Shown here piece after piece: positions 7,336 through 35,300 of a stretch of 64,000 bases of DNA (position 1 is the stretch's first letter; every line of letters begins with the position of its first letter). The notes beneath the pieces were generated by a model. It did not search any database, was not told the origin of the DNA, and worked only from the letters and a program-made list of their open reading frames with translations. The DNA is from Euglena gracilis. Lineage: Eukaryota; Euglenida; Euglenophyceae; Euglenales. The translations under genes and the position numbers were made by a program. Location: contig CP154954.1 in assembly GCA_039621445.1 (NCBI GenBank), forward strand, positions 22,704,954 to 22,768,953. Reading direction: 5' to 3'.

Positions 7336-8737
7336 ATCGGTGAACTTCACCACTGAAGTTCACCAAGAGAGCACTTTTTGGCCAAAAATGGCCAAAAATG
7401 ACATTTTTGGGCAAGTTTTCGGAAATTTCGATTAAATTCCATGAAGCATCAACCTCAAAATGACCATTTTGAGAGGAAAGGAGAAAAATTTCATGGACTG
7501 GACTGACTGGACTAGTCCAGTCAGTCCAGTGGCTGACTGGACCCCCCCCCCCCCCCGAGGGGGGGTCCAGTCAGCCACCTGGCACCTTTTTCTCCTGCCA
7601 GCATCTCCCAGCTGGGCTACGGACCGGGGGTTGAGTGGGCAGCCGGTAGGACACACCCCCTGGACCCCCCACCCCCAACACTGTTTTTCCAGCCAGCACC
7701 TTTTTCCAACCAGCACCTTTTTCCACCTAGGGCTGGACCCCTCTCCCGGGGGGGGGGGGGTCCAGTTTTTTTCCCCCCAACTCCCCGACTCCCCGCCAGG
7801 TCCGAGTTACTCACCCGCGAAGGGCAAAACTGGCAGGGGGCGACAGAGGGCCTCTGGGGTGCATTTGGTTTGGCAGACATGAATAAAATCCGAAATAATG
7901 CACGTTTTCTTGAGATATTTTCGAAAATCGATTTTTTTTTACCGAATATCTCACCCTGGCGAAATGGTAGGGTCAAACTGGGGGAGCTATCTAATCCTAC
8001 CCTGCCGACACGCCTGGCCCATGTTCCGGCCGGCGCGCTTTTTGTGGCCCAAAACGGCCATTTTGGGTTGTTTTCGGGCCGTTTTCGGCCATTTTTTGGG
8101 TAAAAAAAATCGAAAAACTGTGGACCTAAAATAAAACCACGAGGACCCTCTATCGCCTCATATGTGCCGCCAGGGCTATACGCGCCAGGGCTGGCCAGGC
8201 CACCGGTCCTTGGCCGGTTGCGCCGGGCCGGGCCGGGCTGGGCTAAGCTGGGTCGCCGCCCTTGGGCCGCGCTGGGCTGCTTCCTCCAATTTGCCAAATT
8301 GAGCTGGGCTGGGCCGGGCCGCCAGGTTGGGCCGAAGGTCAGCCCTATGCCTCAATTGATACACAATGATCGTTATGGATTCAACCGGGGGAGGAGGGTG
8401 GGGTGTAGGCCACATTGAATCCAAAATACCAAGAACACCATCTGAAACGCCACTGAACACGCAAAAATGCAGCTATGATCGTGATATTGTGAAGAGTGTT
8501 TGGTATGTGACATTTCTCAGCAAGCGAAATAGAGGATCAATCGAGTCGTGTCGGCGAAAAGAAAATTCACAAACATCTTCTGTGGGGGGGGGTGACAATT
8601 GGGCAGCACGGAGGGGGGTGACAATTTCCCGGGTGACAAATTGGCCGGCACAGCCAGGGGTGACAATTGCCCGGGGGCGTCAATTGCCCCGGGGGGTGGG
8701 GGCTGGTAGTTGGCAGTTTGGGGGGGGGGATTTTGTT
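7336..8737. other. Intergenic stretch rich in palindromes and GGCC repeats
   Basis: No gene is supported. At 7,495-7,585 are two nested palindromes (16-bp arms ACTGGACTGACTGGAC; then about 19-bp arms around a C/G run). The CCAGCCAGCACCTTTTTCC repeat follows near 7,690-7,730. 7,870-8,100 resembles 5,985-6,270 (shared 'AATAATGCRYGTTTTCTYGA' and 'TTTGTGGCCCAAAAC'), so a dispersed repeat is present. 8,165-8,340 is a GGCC/GGGC-rich low-complexity tract like that at 20,470-20,570. Confidence 0.6.
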
Positions 8738-9180
8738 GTTTCGACCCTGGGTCGAAACAGCAAGATTTTTTGCACTTTGTTCCCTCCCTTGGTCGTTCAG
8801 TGACGCCCTGATTGCGATTCTTCACAAGAAAATATCCATTTTGGTTAAAAAAAAGTTCAATTTGAGTGCCAAATTAATCCAACCAACCATAAAGCTGCCA
8901 CAACTTTATGCTTGGGGTTTCGGGGTCCCAAAACCCCGAAACCCCAAGAGGGGGAGGGCTGAACATTTGAAGGGATGAAACGTGTTTGAGTGACCTACTT
9001 AAATGTGAACTTTATATCAACTCTCTTGGGTTTTCCTCCCATTTCCCCCTTGAATTGAACATTTTTTTGACCAAAATGGATACGTTCTTGTGAAAAATCG
9101 CAATCAGGGTGTCACCGAACGACCCAGTGGGGGGAACAAAATGCAAAAATTTCTTCTCTTTCGACCTGGGGTCGATAGAT
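8738..9180. mobile_element. Foldback element with about 110-bp imperfect inverted arms
   Basis: The left arm (8,738-8,848: TTTCGACCCTGGGTCGAAAC ... GTTCAGTGACGCCCTGATTG ... CCATTTTGGTT) is the imperfect reverse complement of the right arm (9,069-9,180: ACCAAAATGGATACGTTCTT ... CAATCAGGGTGTCACCGAAC ... TTTCGACCTGGGGTCGA). The 220-bp centre carries no ORF of note. This is the architecture of a non-autonomous foldback/MITE element; no target duplication was identified. Confidence 0.8.
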
Positions 9181-10689
9181 TTTTTACCCTACATTTGTCC
9201 TCCAGCCATTTTCTGAACAATTCTTACGATTCTTACAATCTTTCGAACGCCTTCTTAAGGACCCCTGGGGGGTGTCCCGTTGGCCGGCTGGCCAAAAAGT
9301 GCTGGCTGGACCCCCCCCCCTGGGGCTGGGGGTCCAGCCAGGGATGTATGGGAAGCCTTGAGGGAGGGGGTCCGGACCTCCCTCCCAACAGGGGGGTGGG
9401 GTTGGACCCCCCCCCCTCCTACCTCGAAGCCGAAGGGGCTGGGAAAATTTTCAGTTTTGTGGACCGGTAAAAGCCCAGAGACCAAGCCAAAGTTGGTCAA
9501 AAAATCCCTGATTTTTCATTGAAAATGAATCCAAAAAAACATTTTTGGCCATTTTTTGAACCCATTTTCAAAGTTTTTTGGTGCTTTTGTGCCGATTTTT
9601 TTTGGTCCATCCTGGCTTTGCCAGGCTGGACCCAACTTTGTTTCAGCAAACCCGGGGGGGGGGTCCGCAGCCCCGCTAGGAGGTGTTGGCTGGAAATAAA
9701 ATGCTGACTGGCTGGACCCCCCTCCCTCCCTGGGGTCCCCTCCGGCTTAAGAAAACCCTTGCAGGGGGGGATATGCAAAAAAGTCACAAAATATGCAATG
9801 CAAAAAATGAAAAAAAAAATGCAAGAAAGTGCAAACAATGCAAAAAAAATGCAAGAAACAGTGCCTTGCACATTATTCACAATTTCCAGAAAACCCAAAA
9901 ATGCGGCAACCAGTTGGTTTAACCAGTTGAATGCACTTATGCAACACTGTTAATATGAAATCGGTCCAAAAATGTGCTGTACAACTTCCAGTTGTCTGGT
10001 GATACAGCAAGCGCCTGCCCGATTGCCCGGGGAAAAAAAGAAAAACATGTAAAAAAAAAGCAAAAAAACTGTTTCAAAATTTTTCATTAAGTAAAGAATG
10101 CAAATCTTCAACACGTTGGATTACGCAAAAAAAGAAAAATGTGAAACTTGCATTGTTCCCTCCTTCTGAATTGGGGGGAGTATGGTGGGCGAAATCAGAC
10201 CCCCTGGGGACTCCATGCTTGTGGGGGGGATTATGTTTGTGGGTTTATTTGGGTTTGGGTTTGCATTTGCTTTTCTGCGCCGTGATGTGTGTGTACAATC
10301 ACAATTGAGAAAAAAACCTCATCCAAAAATTATTACCACCTGAGCTGCTTTCGACATGCATTTTCTTGCAGATTGGACTTCCACGCATCTTCCCGAAGCC
10401 CACTGAGACGTTGCCCGAGGTTGACAATAAACTTGAGATTGGGATGATGAAAAAGAAGGATCCCAAAAGAGGCCATTATTGAACTGATTTCGATCCCATT
10501 TCGTCCGAGGATTGCAATGTGCAACATCGCCCTCCTCATACCCCACAGATGGGTTAAATCTCACCAATGCTTCTGGGTATCAAGCCACTCATAAATCCCA
10601 AACTCACCCAATCAGGAGAGGGAGGAACGATGCTTTCCCTCTGCAACATCTTCTGGCGCTCGAGTCACATGCCGACACACACACCACAC
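9181..10689. other. Sequence without a supported gene
   Basis: 9,240-9,740 holds GGACCCCC/GGGGGTCC repeats with CCAGCCAG blocks; 9,765-9,870 is a TGCAAAAAA-rich tract. A minus-strand frame at 10,333-10,539 reads 'NLKFIVNLGQRLSGLREDAW', which looks like protein and lies just downstream of the last recognised DNA polymerase exon. It does not resemble the expected palm/thumb sequence, so it was not added to that gene. Confidence 0.4.
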
Positions 10690-21001
<10,312 letters not shown>

Positions 21002-21442
21002 CTGGAACGGTAAGAAAATGGGGGCACAGGGGAAGGGGTTGTGTCGAAAGATTTGGAGCTCTTGTTTCTGCAGACAATCCCCGTCCTCCCAATTCCCCAC
21101 AAGACCGACATGTGCATTCGTTTTACTGTATGAACAAATGGCTTTAAATATCCTTGGGCGCAAAGAACAGCCGCAGAGCTTTTTGATGCTTGCCAAAATG
21201 TGGTGCCATCAACTTGAATGGAAATACACCATCTGACAGGTTGTTCTGTGACAGTACTTTTTTTCACCCCTCATCATCCCATGCGTTGGGGAGGGGGCTT
21301 TCCCCCTCCATAGAGCGCTGACCCTCCTGCTTCGTTGGGCTCAGCAGCTCCCCGGGTCGCCAGCAGTTGGGGAGCGCAGCAGGAAGTGACAGACGGACTG
21401 GACACTGCAGAAATGCCAAAAAACAGTAAAATGCAGGTCACA

Positions 21443-21830
<388 letters not shown>

Positions 21831-22199
21831 GCACTCCCCACACCACCCACTCATCCATCCAACCCCCACCCACCGGGGGGGGGGGGTAATGCAACATGGA
21901 CCCTCGAAAAAGCACCGCAAACGCAAAAAAACAACAACACATTTTGCCTTCAACAGCTCCCCCATATCCCTCTAGAATCTTTTTCACCTCCTCAGGACCT
22001 AATTTGTCCTTCCAAAAGTACAAAAAATCCACATGAAATCCACATTAATTGGGAATTTGCAACCCAATTAGGAACCAAACTTCCTAATTGGACCTATTTT
22101 CGGGTGCAAATTCCTCTGCCTCACGCAGCAGTGCCCCAGCCAGCTCTGCTACAGTGCGCCATGGACATGGTGGATATTTTCATCAGAGCCCCCCCCCCC

Positions 22200-22735
22200 A
22201 GGGATGGATGGGAAGCCCTTCGGTATTGAGGTAGGTGGTAGGGGGGGGTCCCGACCACCCCCCCCCCCTGGGGGGGTAAGGTGGTAGGGGGGGGGGTCCG
22301 GACCACCCCCCCCCCCCCTAGATGTTGGGAGGGGGGGTCCGGACCCCCCACCCCCCCCTCCTTGACAGGTGCCAAAAATAGCAGAAAATTTTCTTCCGGC
22401 GCTGCGCGCCGGAAAATGAGCAAAAAACACCCCTTTTGCTGACTTTTGGCCATATTGCCCATTTTTTGATGTGTTGGTGTTTTCCCCCAAAAACATGTTC
22501 AAAAAATTCAAAAAATGAGCATTTTTGGATCGATTTTCAAAGAAAAATCAGGTGTTTTTGACCGATTCCGACCCGATTTCCGGCCCTTTGCCCGTCCATG
22601 AAATCGAAAAAATTTCGGCCCCCCCTCAGTTTCGAGGTAGGAGGGGGGGGGTCCGACCCCCCCCCCCCCCCTCCGTGTCGGGAGGGGGGGGGTCCGACCC
22701 TCCCCCCCCCCCTCAAGGCTTCCCATCCATCCCTG
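22200..22735. mobile_element. Element with CAGGGATGGATGGGAAG terminal inverted repeats
   Basis: Starts CAGGGATGGATGGGAAGCC (22,200) and ends GGCTTCCCATCCATCCCTG (22,735), a perfect 19-bp inverted pair. At least eight C flank both sides, which is compatible with, but not proof of, an 8-bp duplication. The interior is an array of GGGGGGTCC/GGACCCCC blocks and one CCGGCGC...GCGCCGG hairpin. Similar CAGGG(A/T)TG starts occur near 9,346 and 30,191. Confidence 0.75.
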
Positions 22736-23384
22736 CCCCCCCCCATGTAGTCGCCAACCCCAGCTTACAGGGAGGTGAGATGGTCCATACTGGGGTGGGG
22801 TGGGTGGCCTTAGACGATGGCAACCTGCCAATGCAGGCTGGGAGGGCAGTGACAGGTCAAAGTGGCCATTTTGGGCCAAAAATGGCCAAAATGGCCTAAA
22901 ATTGCCCAAATGGCCACCGGGGTCGGGGTTAAAATATTTCAGCCCGGGACTTTGTGCTTTGCCTCCGGGCGATCACCCAGACCACGCCACTGTTTAGGTG
23001 GGGTGTCCCCCCCTTCCTGGACCGGAGGGGGGAGTGCATGTTGATTTGACCAGTTGTTCAGTCGGTCGACTCAGCAGTCTTATGTGTGTCGGGGAGGATT
23101 TGGGTTGGTGGACAAATTGGCCCTTTTTAGTCTTTTCCGACTTTCAAATACACCACAATGCGTCCAAATGGCATCAGTGTCGGAAATACAGCAAAATGAT
23201 GTATTGTAAATGAGGATCCCCGGACCAAGCACCTTTGATGATGCTCGGCAATGCTGAGTGATACTAGCTGATGCTGGGTGATGCGGGCATTTTTTTGCAC
23301 ACCTTGAAGACTTAAACCCACTTTTAGGAGTAATAAGCAATCATTTTCCCACAAATTTCATGCTATACCAATTTTGGCAATTTT

Positions 23385-23925
23385 GACTTTATTTTTGTTA
23401 ATTTGTGGGCATTTTGTGATGATTTGGGCAAATTTTGGGCTAATTTGGGTGAATATGAGCAAGTTTATGGCATTTTTGGCCTTTTGGATGCTATTTTGGT
23501 TATTTTTGGCATTTTCCCCCCCATTCCTTTTTAGTCATTTTGCGGATATTTTAGGTAATTTCAAGCCGTTTTAGGTGGTCTATTTTCTTGGACTTTTTAT
23601 GATCATTTTTTTGGGCTTTTGTGGTCATTTTGGCTATGGAGTGGATGCAGATGCCGGACAAGGTGCAACCGATGCAGATACTAAATGTAGTGGATGTAGA
23701 CACTGATGCAGTTACTGGAGTGGATGCAGAGACTGGACAAGATGCAGTAAACACAGAGACTGGAGAGGAAATGGGCCCAAGGCAGTAAAAGTGGCGAGAA
23801 ACAATGAGAAGCAATCAAAAGCATACCTAGTAGCAGCCGCCAGCCAAAGATCCGGTGAAATTGGGGAAAAGTAGCCAAAAGTAGCCAAAAGTGGCCAAGA
23901 GTGACCAAAAGTCACAAGCAAGTGA
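23385..23925. repeat. Composite repeat: TTTTGGC arm, GGATGCAGA minisatellite, inverse arm
   Basis: A TTTTGG-rich arm (23,385-23,635), then units like GTGGATGCAGA..CTGGA (23,640-23,765), then AAAAGTAGCC/AAAAGTGGCC units (23,860-23,920). The same three-part order recurs, expanded, at 53,050-54,060. Confidence 0.8.
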
Positions 23926-23995
23926 ATGACTAAACTTGGATAGAAGCAGCGGATGGGGACAAATATTGCTTTCTTCTTCTTAACCTTTTTTGCAG

Positions 23996-30160
<6,165 letters not shown>

Positions 30161-30190
30161 ATTTTTCAGTCTCTCACTGTGTATTGGGCC

Positions 30191-30414
30191 CAGGGTTGCA
30201 TGGGAATACCCGCAACCCTGTGGGTGGTGGGTGTGGGGTCGACCCCCCCCCCCATCCTGGTGGTAGGTAAGGGTCCCTAACCAGGCCTTCCCGTATTTCT
30301 GGGGATGCCAAAATTCCTTTGGCGCCAAAGGCGGCGCCGAAGGAATTTTCTTTGGTGGGTGCCATGGTGGGTGGGGGGGTCCAACCCCCCCACCAGGCCT
30401 TCCTTGCAGCCCTG
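30191..30414. mobile_element. Short element of the CAGGG-end family
   Basis: Starts CAGGGTTGCATGGGAA (30,191) and ends TTCCTTGCAGCCCTG (30,414), an imperfect inverted pair resembling the ends at 22,200 and 22,735. Flanks ATTGGGCC and ATCAGGCC match at 6 of 8 positions, suggesting an aged target duplication. The interior has a GGCGCC hairpin and GGTCC/GGACC blocks. Confidence 0.55.
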
Positions 30415-30423
30415 ATCAGGCCT

Positions 30424-30838
<415 letters not shown>

Positions 30839-32391
30839 CTGAAAAGTTGTTGTGTCGATGTGGTCCCCCCCATCTCATTGGCACCCTGTACGAACCGGCA
30901 CCTATTTGGCGGTTTCCCCAAAAAATCACCAGTAATCACGAGCAATCATGGATGTCCATGAGCAACCACGAACGAGACCTTTGCCCCGTTGGTGAATGCT
31001 TTCCTCCAAACATGGCCTTTTTAGCAAGGATTGCCACCCCGCTGAGGGAATGAGAAAGAGAAAGAGGCGAAAATTTTCTCCTCAGTATTCGCAGGGGGGA
31101 GAATGCGATGCAAACTCATAAAACTCAACTCAACTCAAAAAATTCGACGCAAAGAAAAACACGCAAACAAACACACAAAAAAAACACAAAAAAGAACGCA
31201 AATTGCATATGAAATTCTTTAGGATCTTCCCTAGGGATGTGCACTCATTCACTGGAGAAGACTTAGAAAAATTTTCGGCTCTGCTGGGGAATTTTTTCAG
31301 TTTGCATAAAAATAAGCATTTTGTTGACCAAAAATGTGGAAAAAATGACATGAAATTTACAAACCTTTAGGTCTCGGGGGAAAATCGGGGCCAAAAGGAT
31401 GAAATTTTAATTGTCAAAAAAGTTAACCACCAGGCTTTTGAAACCAACATCACCTGGACCGATGAGCCGTGGGGAGGGGACTTGAAATGAGTCACAAATA
31501 TAGTTGATTCCACGATGGCAGTAACAAATAACAAATAACCCCCCCCCCCCCCCGAGGACCGACTTCGGCCGCCCAAATAATAAACCCCCCTCCGACAGGT
31601 GTGAAGGCAAAGGAAAACAAGAGTCAAAATAAGCTGAAATGTTGCAAGCATCACCAAAACGGATACAATTGGTGCAGAAAATATGCCAAAAAAGCACCCA
31701 TTTTTCAAAAGCCCCAAAATGCCAAAAAAGTGACCATTGGAACCTGTGGAGGTGGTTTTGGGTCGATTTTTTGACTTCGAGATTTGCCCAAATAATAAAC
31801 CCCTCCAAATAATAAACCCCCCTGGACCCCAAATTCGAGTGCACAAATAATTGGCAGGGGGATTATTTTGGGGGGTTTAGAATGCGGCATAAAACAGTGA
31901 ATTTTTTTTGAGTTTTTTTTTTTATGGCTGCTGTTGGATGCCAATTGCTGGTGGTGATCAGTGGCAGAATGGTGAGCCATATCAGCGGCATTTGGCTTCT
32001 GACTTCGGTCTAATGTGGGAAGTTCATCGCCTTGCCATCGCCCCTCGAAGGTTCACGGTGATGTTCCTGGCCTACAGTGGGGGGCTGTCCAACGCAGTGG
32101 CCAGTCCTCTGCCGAAGCACCCCCCTGAACACGGTACCCCGCTTTAAGGGGAGCACTGCACACAACAGCTCTGGGGGGGGGGGCTGTTCCGGAATCCTGG
32201 TGGGAGACATTTTTTTCCAGTCAGCTTTCTTGTGTTTCCCAAAAAAATTTCTTCAGAGTGTATTGTAGCCCAGCCTGAATGGAAAGTGTGGTCTGGTCTG
32301 AGGCCACCAGCGCCCTTGTTTCTGCCAGCAGCAGCCAGTGCCATCCTGCACTGGCTGTTGCCCCCCCCCCCCATGACCCGGGAATGTCCAG
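30839..32391 (+). other. Sequence between the unknown gene and the carrier gene
   Basis: A plus-strand frame at 31,970-32,145 reads 'HRLAIAPRRFTVMFLAYSGG' and 'LSNAVASPLPKHPPE' after an acceptor-like GATCAG. It could be an N-terminal exon of the carrier gene, but its resemblance to a carrier N-terminus is not decisive. The rest is AT-rich plus the AATAA-C cassette. Confidence 0.3.
31540..31880. repeat. AATAATAAACCCCCC palindromic cassette
   Basis: Contains AATAA(C/T)AACCCCCC arrays around 'CGACTTCGGCCGCCCAAATA' and 'CCCAAATTCGAGTGCACAAA', ending with GGGGGATTATTTTGGGGGG, the inverse of the array. Related cassettes occur at 39,350-39,560, 42,770-43,150 and 47,610-48,020. Confidence 0.7.
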
Positions 32392-35300
32392 AGCCCTGGA
32401 AGGAACCTACTCGCTGGTGCAGCCGCTCGAGGTGATCAAGACCCGGATGCAGTCATCCAAACGAAACCTGATTGAGATCAGGCTCTCCTTTTTTCGGATG
32501 TTCACATCACCAGATTTTTTCCCATGTGCTCAGTTTTTATTGCAGACCTTTTTTTTTTGAATCCAACCAAATGGCTAAAAAGGAAACACGTTTTTTGTCC
32601 ACCAAATCTTATTCGGTTATGTAATCGAGTGCCCACACCCTGTCTGTTTTGGTGATCATTTCTGGAAACAAACTGGTTGTAAAATTTTCCGTGCGAGAAC
32701 CAGGAACTGAGGACAGGGGCTTCGACCAGATTAATGATTGTGACATATTTAATTATTGTCATTACTAGGGTGAGTTGTGCTTCAAAAATAAATAACTTCT
32801 TAAACTCAACTTTGTATGGCATTCCAATGCTCTCTTGTACAAAGAGCCTTGCTGAGACCGTTCAGGACATTGTGGATCATGCGGGCTGGCGGGGATTGAC
32901 GTTGGGCACAGGGGCCACAAGTGTAGGGATGTTCATGTACGGGTGTGCGACCTTCCTGTGTGCTGCCGAACACTGCTCTCCTGGAGGGGTTTGACTTTTT
33001 TTTATTCGTGAAGCCTCTCGGGAAACTATTCCTGATGAAACTTAATCGTATTTGTCAATTTTGGCTTTTTTTCAATGCACTTTTCACTCTTCTGACGTTG
33101 CAAAGGTTGACGTCCTCAAATTCTTTGCATTATTCACCCCACCAGAAAAAATGCTGGGATCCCACCCCAAAGAGGGAGTTTCAAGAAAAAAGTATCTTGA
33201 ACTCAAGCACAAATTTGAAACAGCCAGGAAGCATGTCATTCCCCGGGTACACATGTTTGCTAGGTCTCAAGGTGGCCTGAGCATCATGGCCTGCCTCACT
33301 TCTGTTTTGCCTTTTGTCTCAGGTTTGTGATTTTCCCCATGTTTGAGCTGGGGAAGCTATACCTCTCCGGCACCCTTGGAGAAGATGTTATTGCGAGCTA
33401 TCGCCTCCCTTCTGTGCTGCTCAGCGTTGCCTGCTGTTTTTTTCTGAGTCAGGGCGGATCAGCTGGAGAAGGGTTTGCCAGGAGATTGGAGGAATGTGGG
33501 AAACCTTATTTGTGCACAATGTGGAGGAAAACCAGATAACACTCTTGAAAATCTCTGGAGGTGACCTTGGTCTCATAAAATACAATCTTAATCCAATTGA
33601 AAGCGACAAGTCCCCATTCTGGGACCATTCGATGCACATTTTGCAGTCTCGGAACAAAAAGAAACAATAAAATTGCTGTGCAGCTGTGGTTTCTGGAATT
33701 CCATTATTTGCAAAAGAAGCAAACAAGGCTTGCATCCACCCAACTTTAGAGGGGAATAGAATTGCCGTCGGCAGGCATAGCTGCTCACGTTCATCAGCAT
33801 CATCTGCACTCTTGTTTGTCTCCTTCTTCTTGGTTCCGTTTGAGACAGCAAAAATACGGATGATATCGGACCCTGAGAAGTATGTGCAGCGACCTTCACA
33901 GCAGGACCCCTCCCTCCGGAAGCTGCCCTGAGCAGTGGCTGGCAATGTTCTGACTACATGTGTTTGCTCTCTGAAGTGGCAACAGTACGTCTTGAACCTT
34001 TTTTTTTTTGTGCTGAGCCCCTTTCCAAAGAGCATAGGGCAAGGTTTAATACACATTTTTTTCTGCCCAAATTTCCCCCTTTGCAAACAAAGGTCTTTCC
34101 TAGCCCACAACATCAAGGGTGTCGATCATACCATTGCTTAACACCTTTCCCACCCCACCCCCCGGGGGGGTGTGACTGGTTTTTTCAGAGTGACTGACTG
34201 GTTTTCTGGCCAAGAGCCCCCCCCCCCCATGGGGGTGGGGTAGGCCCGAAAATGAAGAGGTGGCTGGCCTGGCGCCGAAGGCGCCGGAATTTTCTTTGAA
34301 ATTTTTGAGACTTTTTGGCAATATTGCCTTGCCAGCATGAGCGCATTAAAGAGTGGCCGATGCCCCCCGGGGGGGGGTAAAGTGACTGACTGGTTTTTTG
34401 GGGGAAAAGTTATTGACTGATTTTTTTCAGGGTGGAAAGTGACCCCCCCTCCCCCCCCCCCCCAGGGGTCGCTAAGCAATGGCATGGTGTCGATGGGTGT
34501 GGCCCCTTTTCCTCCAGCATCAAACCAAAAAGCCATCAAATGAGCCCAAATGAGCCCACAAAGTATCTCTGTTCTCAACGCCACACCAAAGTGGCTAGTT
34601 GTGGAAGGCTAGCCCTGTGGTCGTTGTGCGAAGTGCGTGCTTTCCTGCATTGCGACCACACTTGTCAGCTTCCGACCCCGTTCTGCTGCAGGACATCGGC
34701 TCCCGCACATGTCCTGCTTTGTGTGCATGTATTTCTCAGCGTGCAGACACACATTCGGCCTGAGCTGAAAGTGCCTGTCTCCAGAGACGCCTTCCTGGCG
34801 CTGGCAGAGGGTTTTGTCCCGGGACATCTTTAGGCTGCTTCGACAATTTCGGGGGCATTTTTGCAAGCCTGGCTGCTTTTCCAGCCCCAAATCTCTTGGC
34901 ACGACTCAGCACGACGCGACAGGCTGCACGAGGGGTAGGACATGCCTCCAGGACGGCGCAGCAAGTCTCAGTGCTCCGTTCCCCACAAAGCCTGAGATGC
35001 TGAGCCTGTTTGGGGTGTTCCACCGGATCCGACAGACAGAGGCTGAGGGCTGCTTGTATTGCAAGTCTCTTCTGCCTGATTTCCAGGAGGGCATATTTTT
35101 GGACCTATGGGGCATTTGTGTCTGGACAAAGTTGGATGGAGGGCAGGGCATTCCTGCAAAATTTTCCCATCACATTTGGCCACCAATTTTATTTGGCGTT
35201 TCCTTCCCAAAAAATTTGCCATTTTCCCCGTCATCTTTTTCCACAATATGTCATTTAAGCCTTTCTGTGTTGGTGTGCACAAATGCGCACATGTTCAAAA

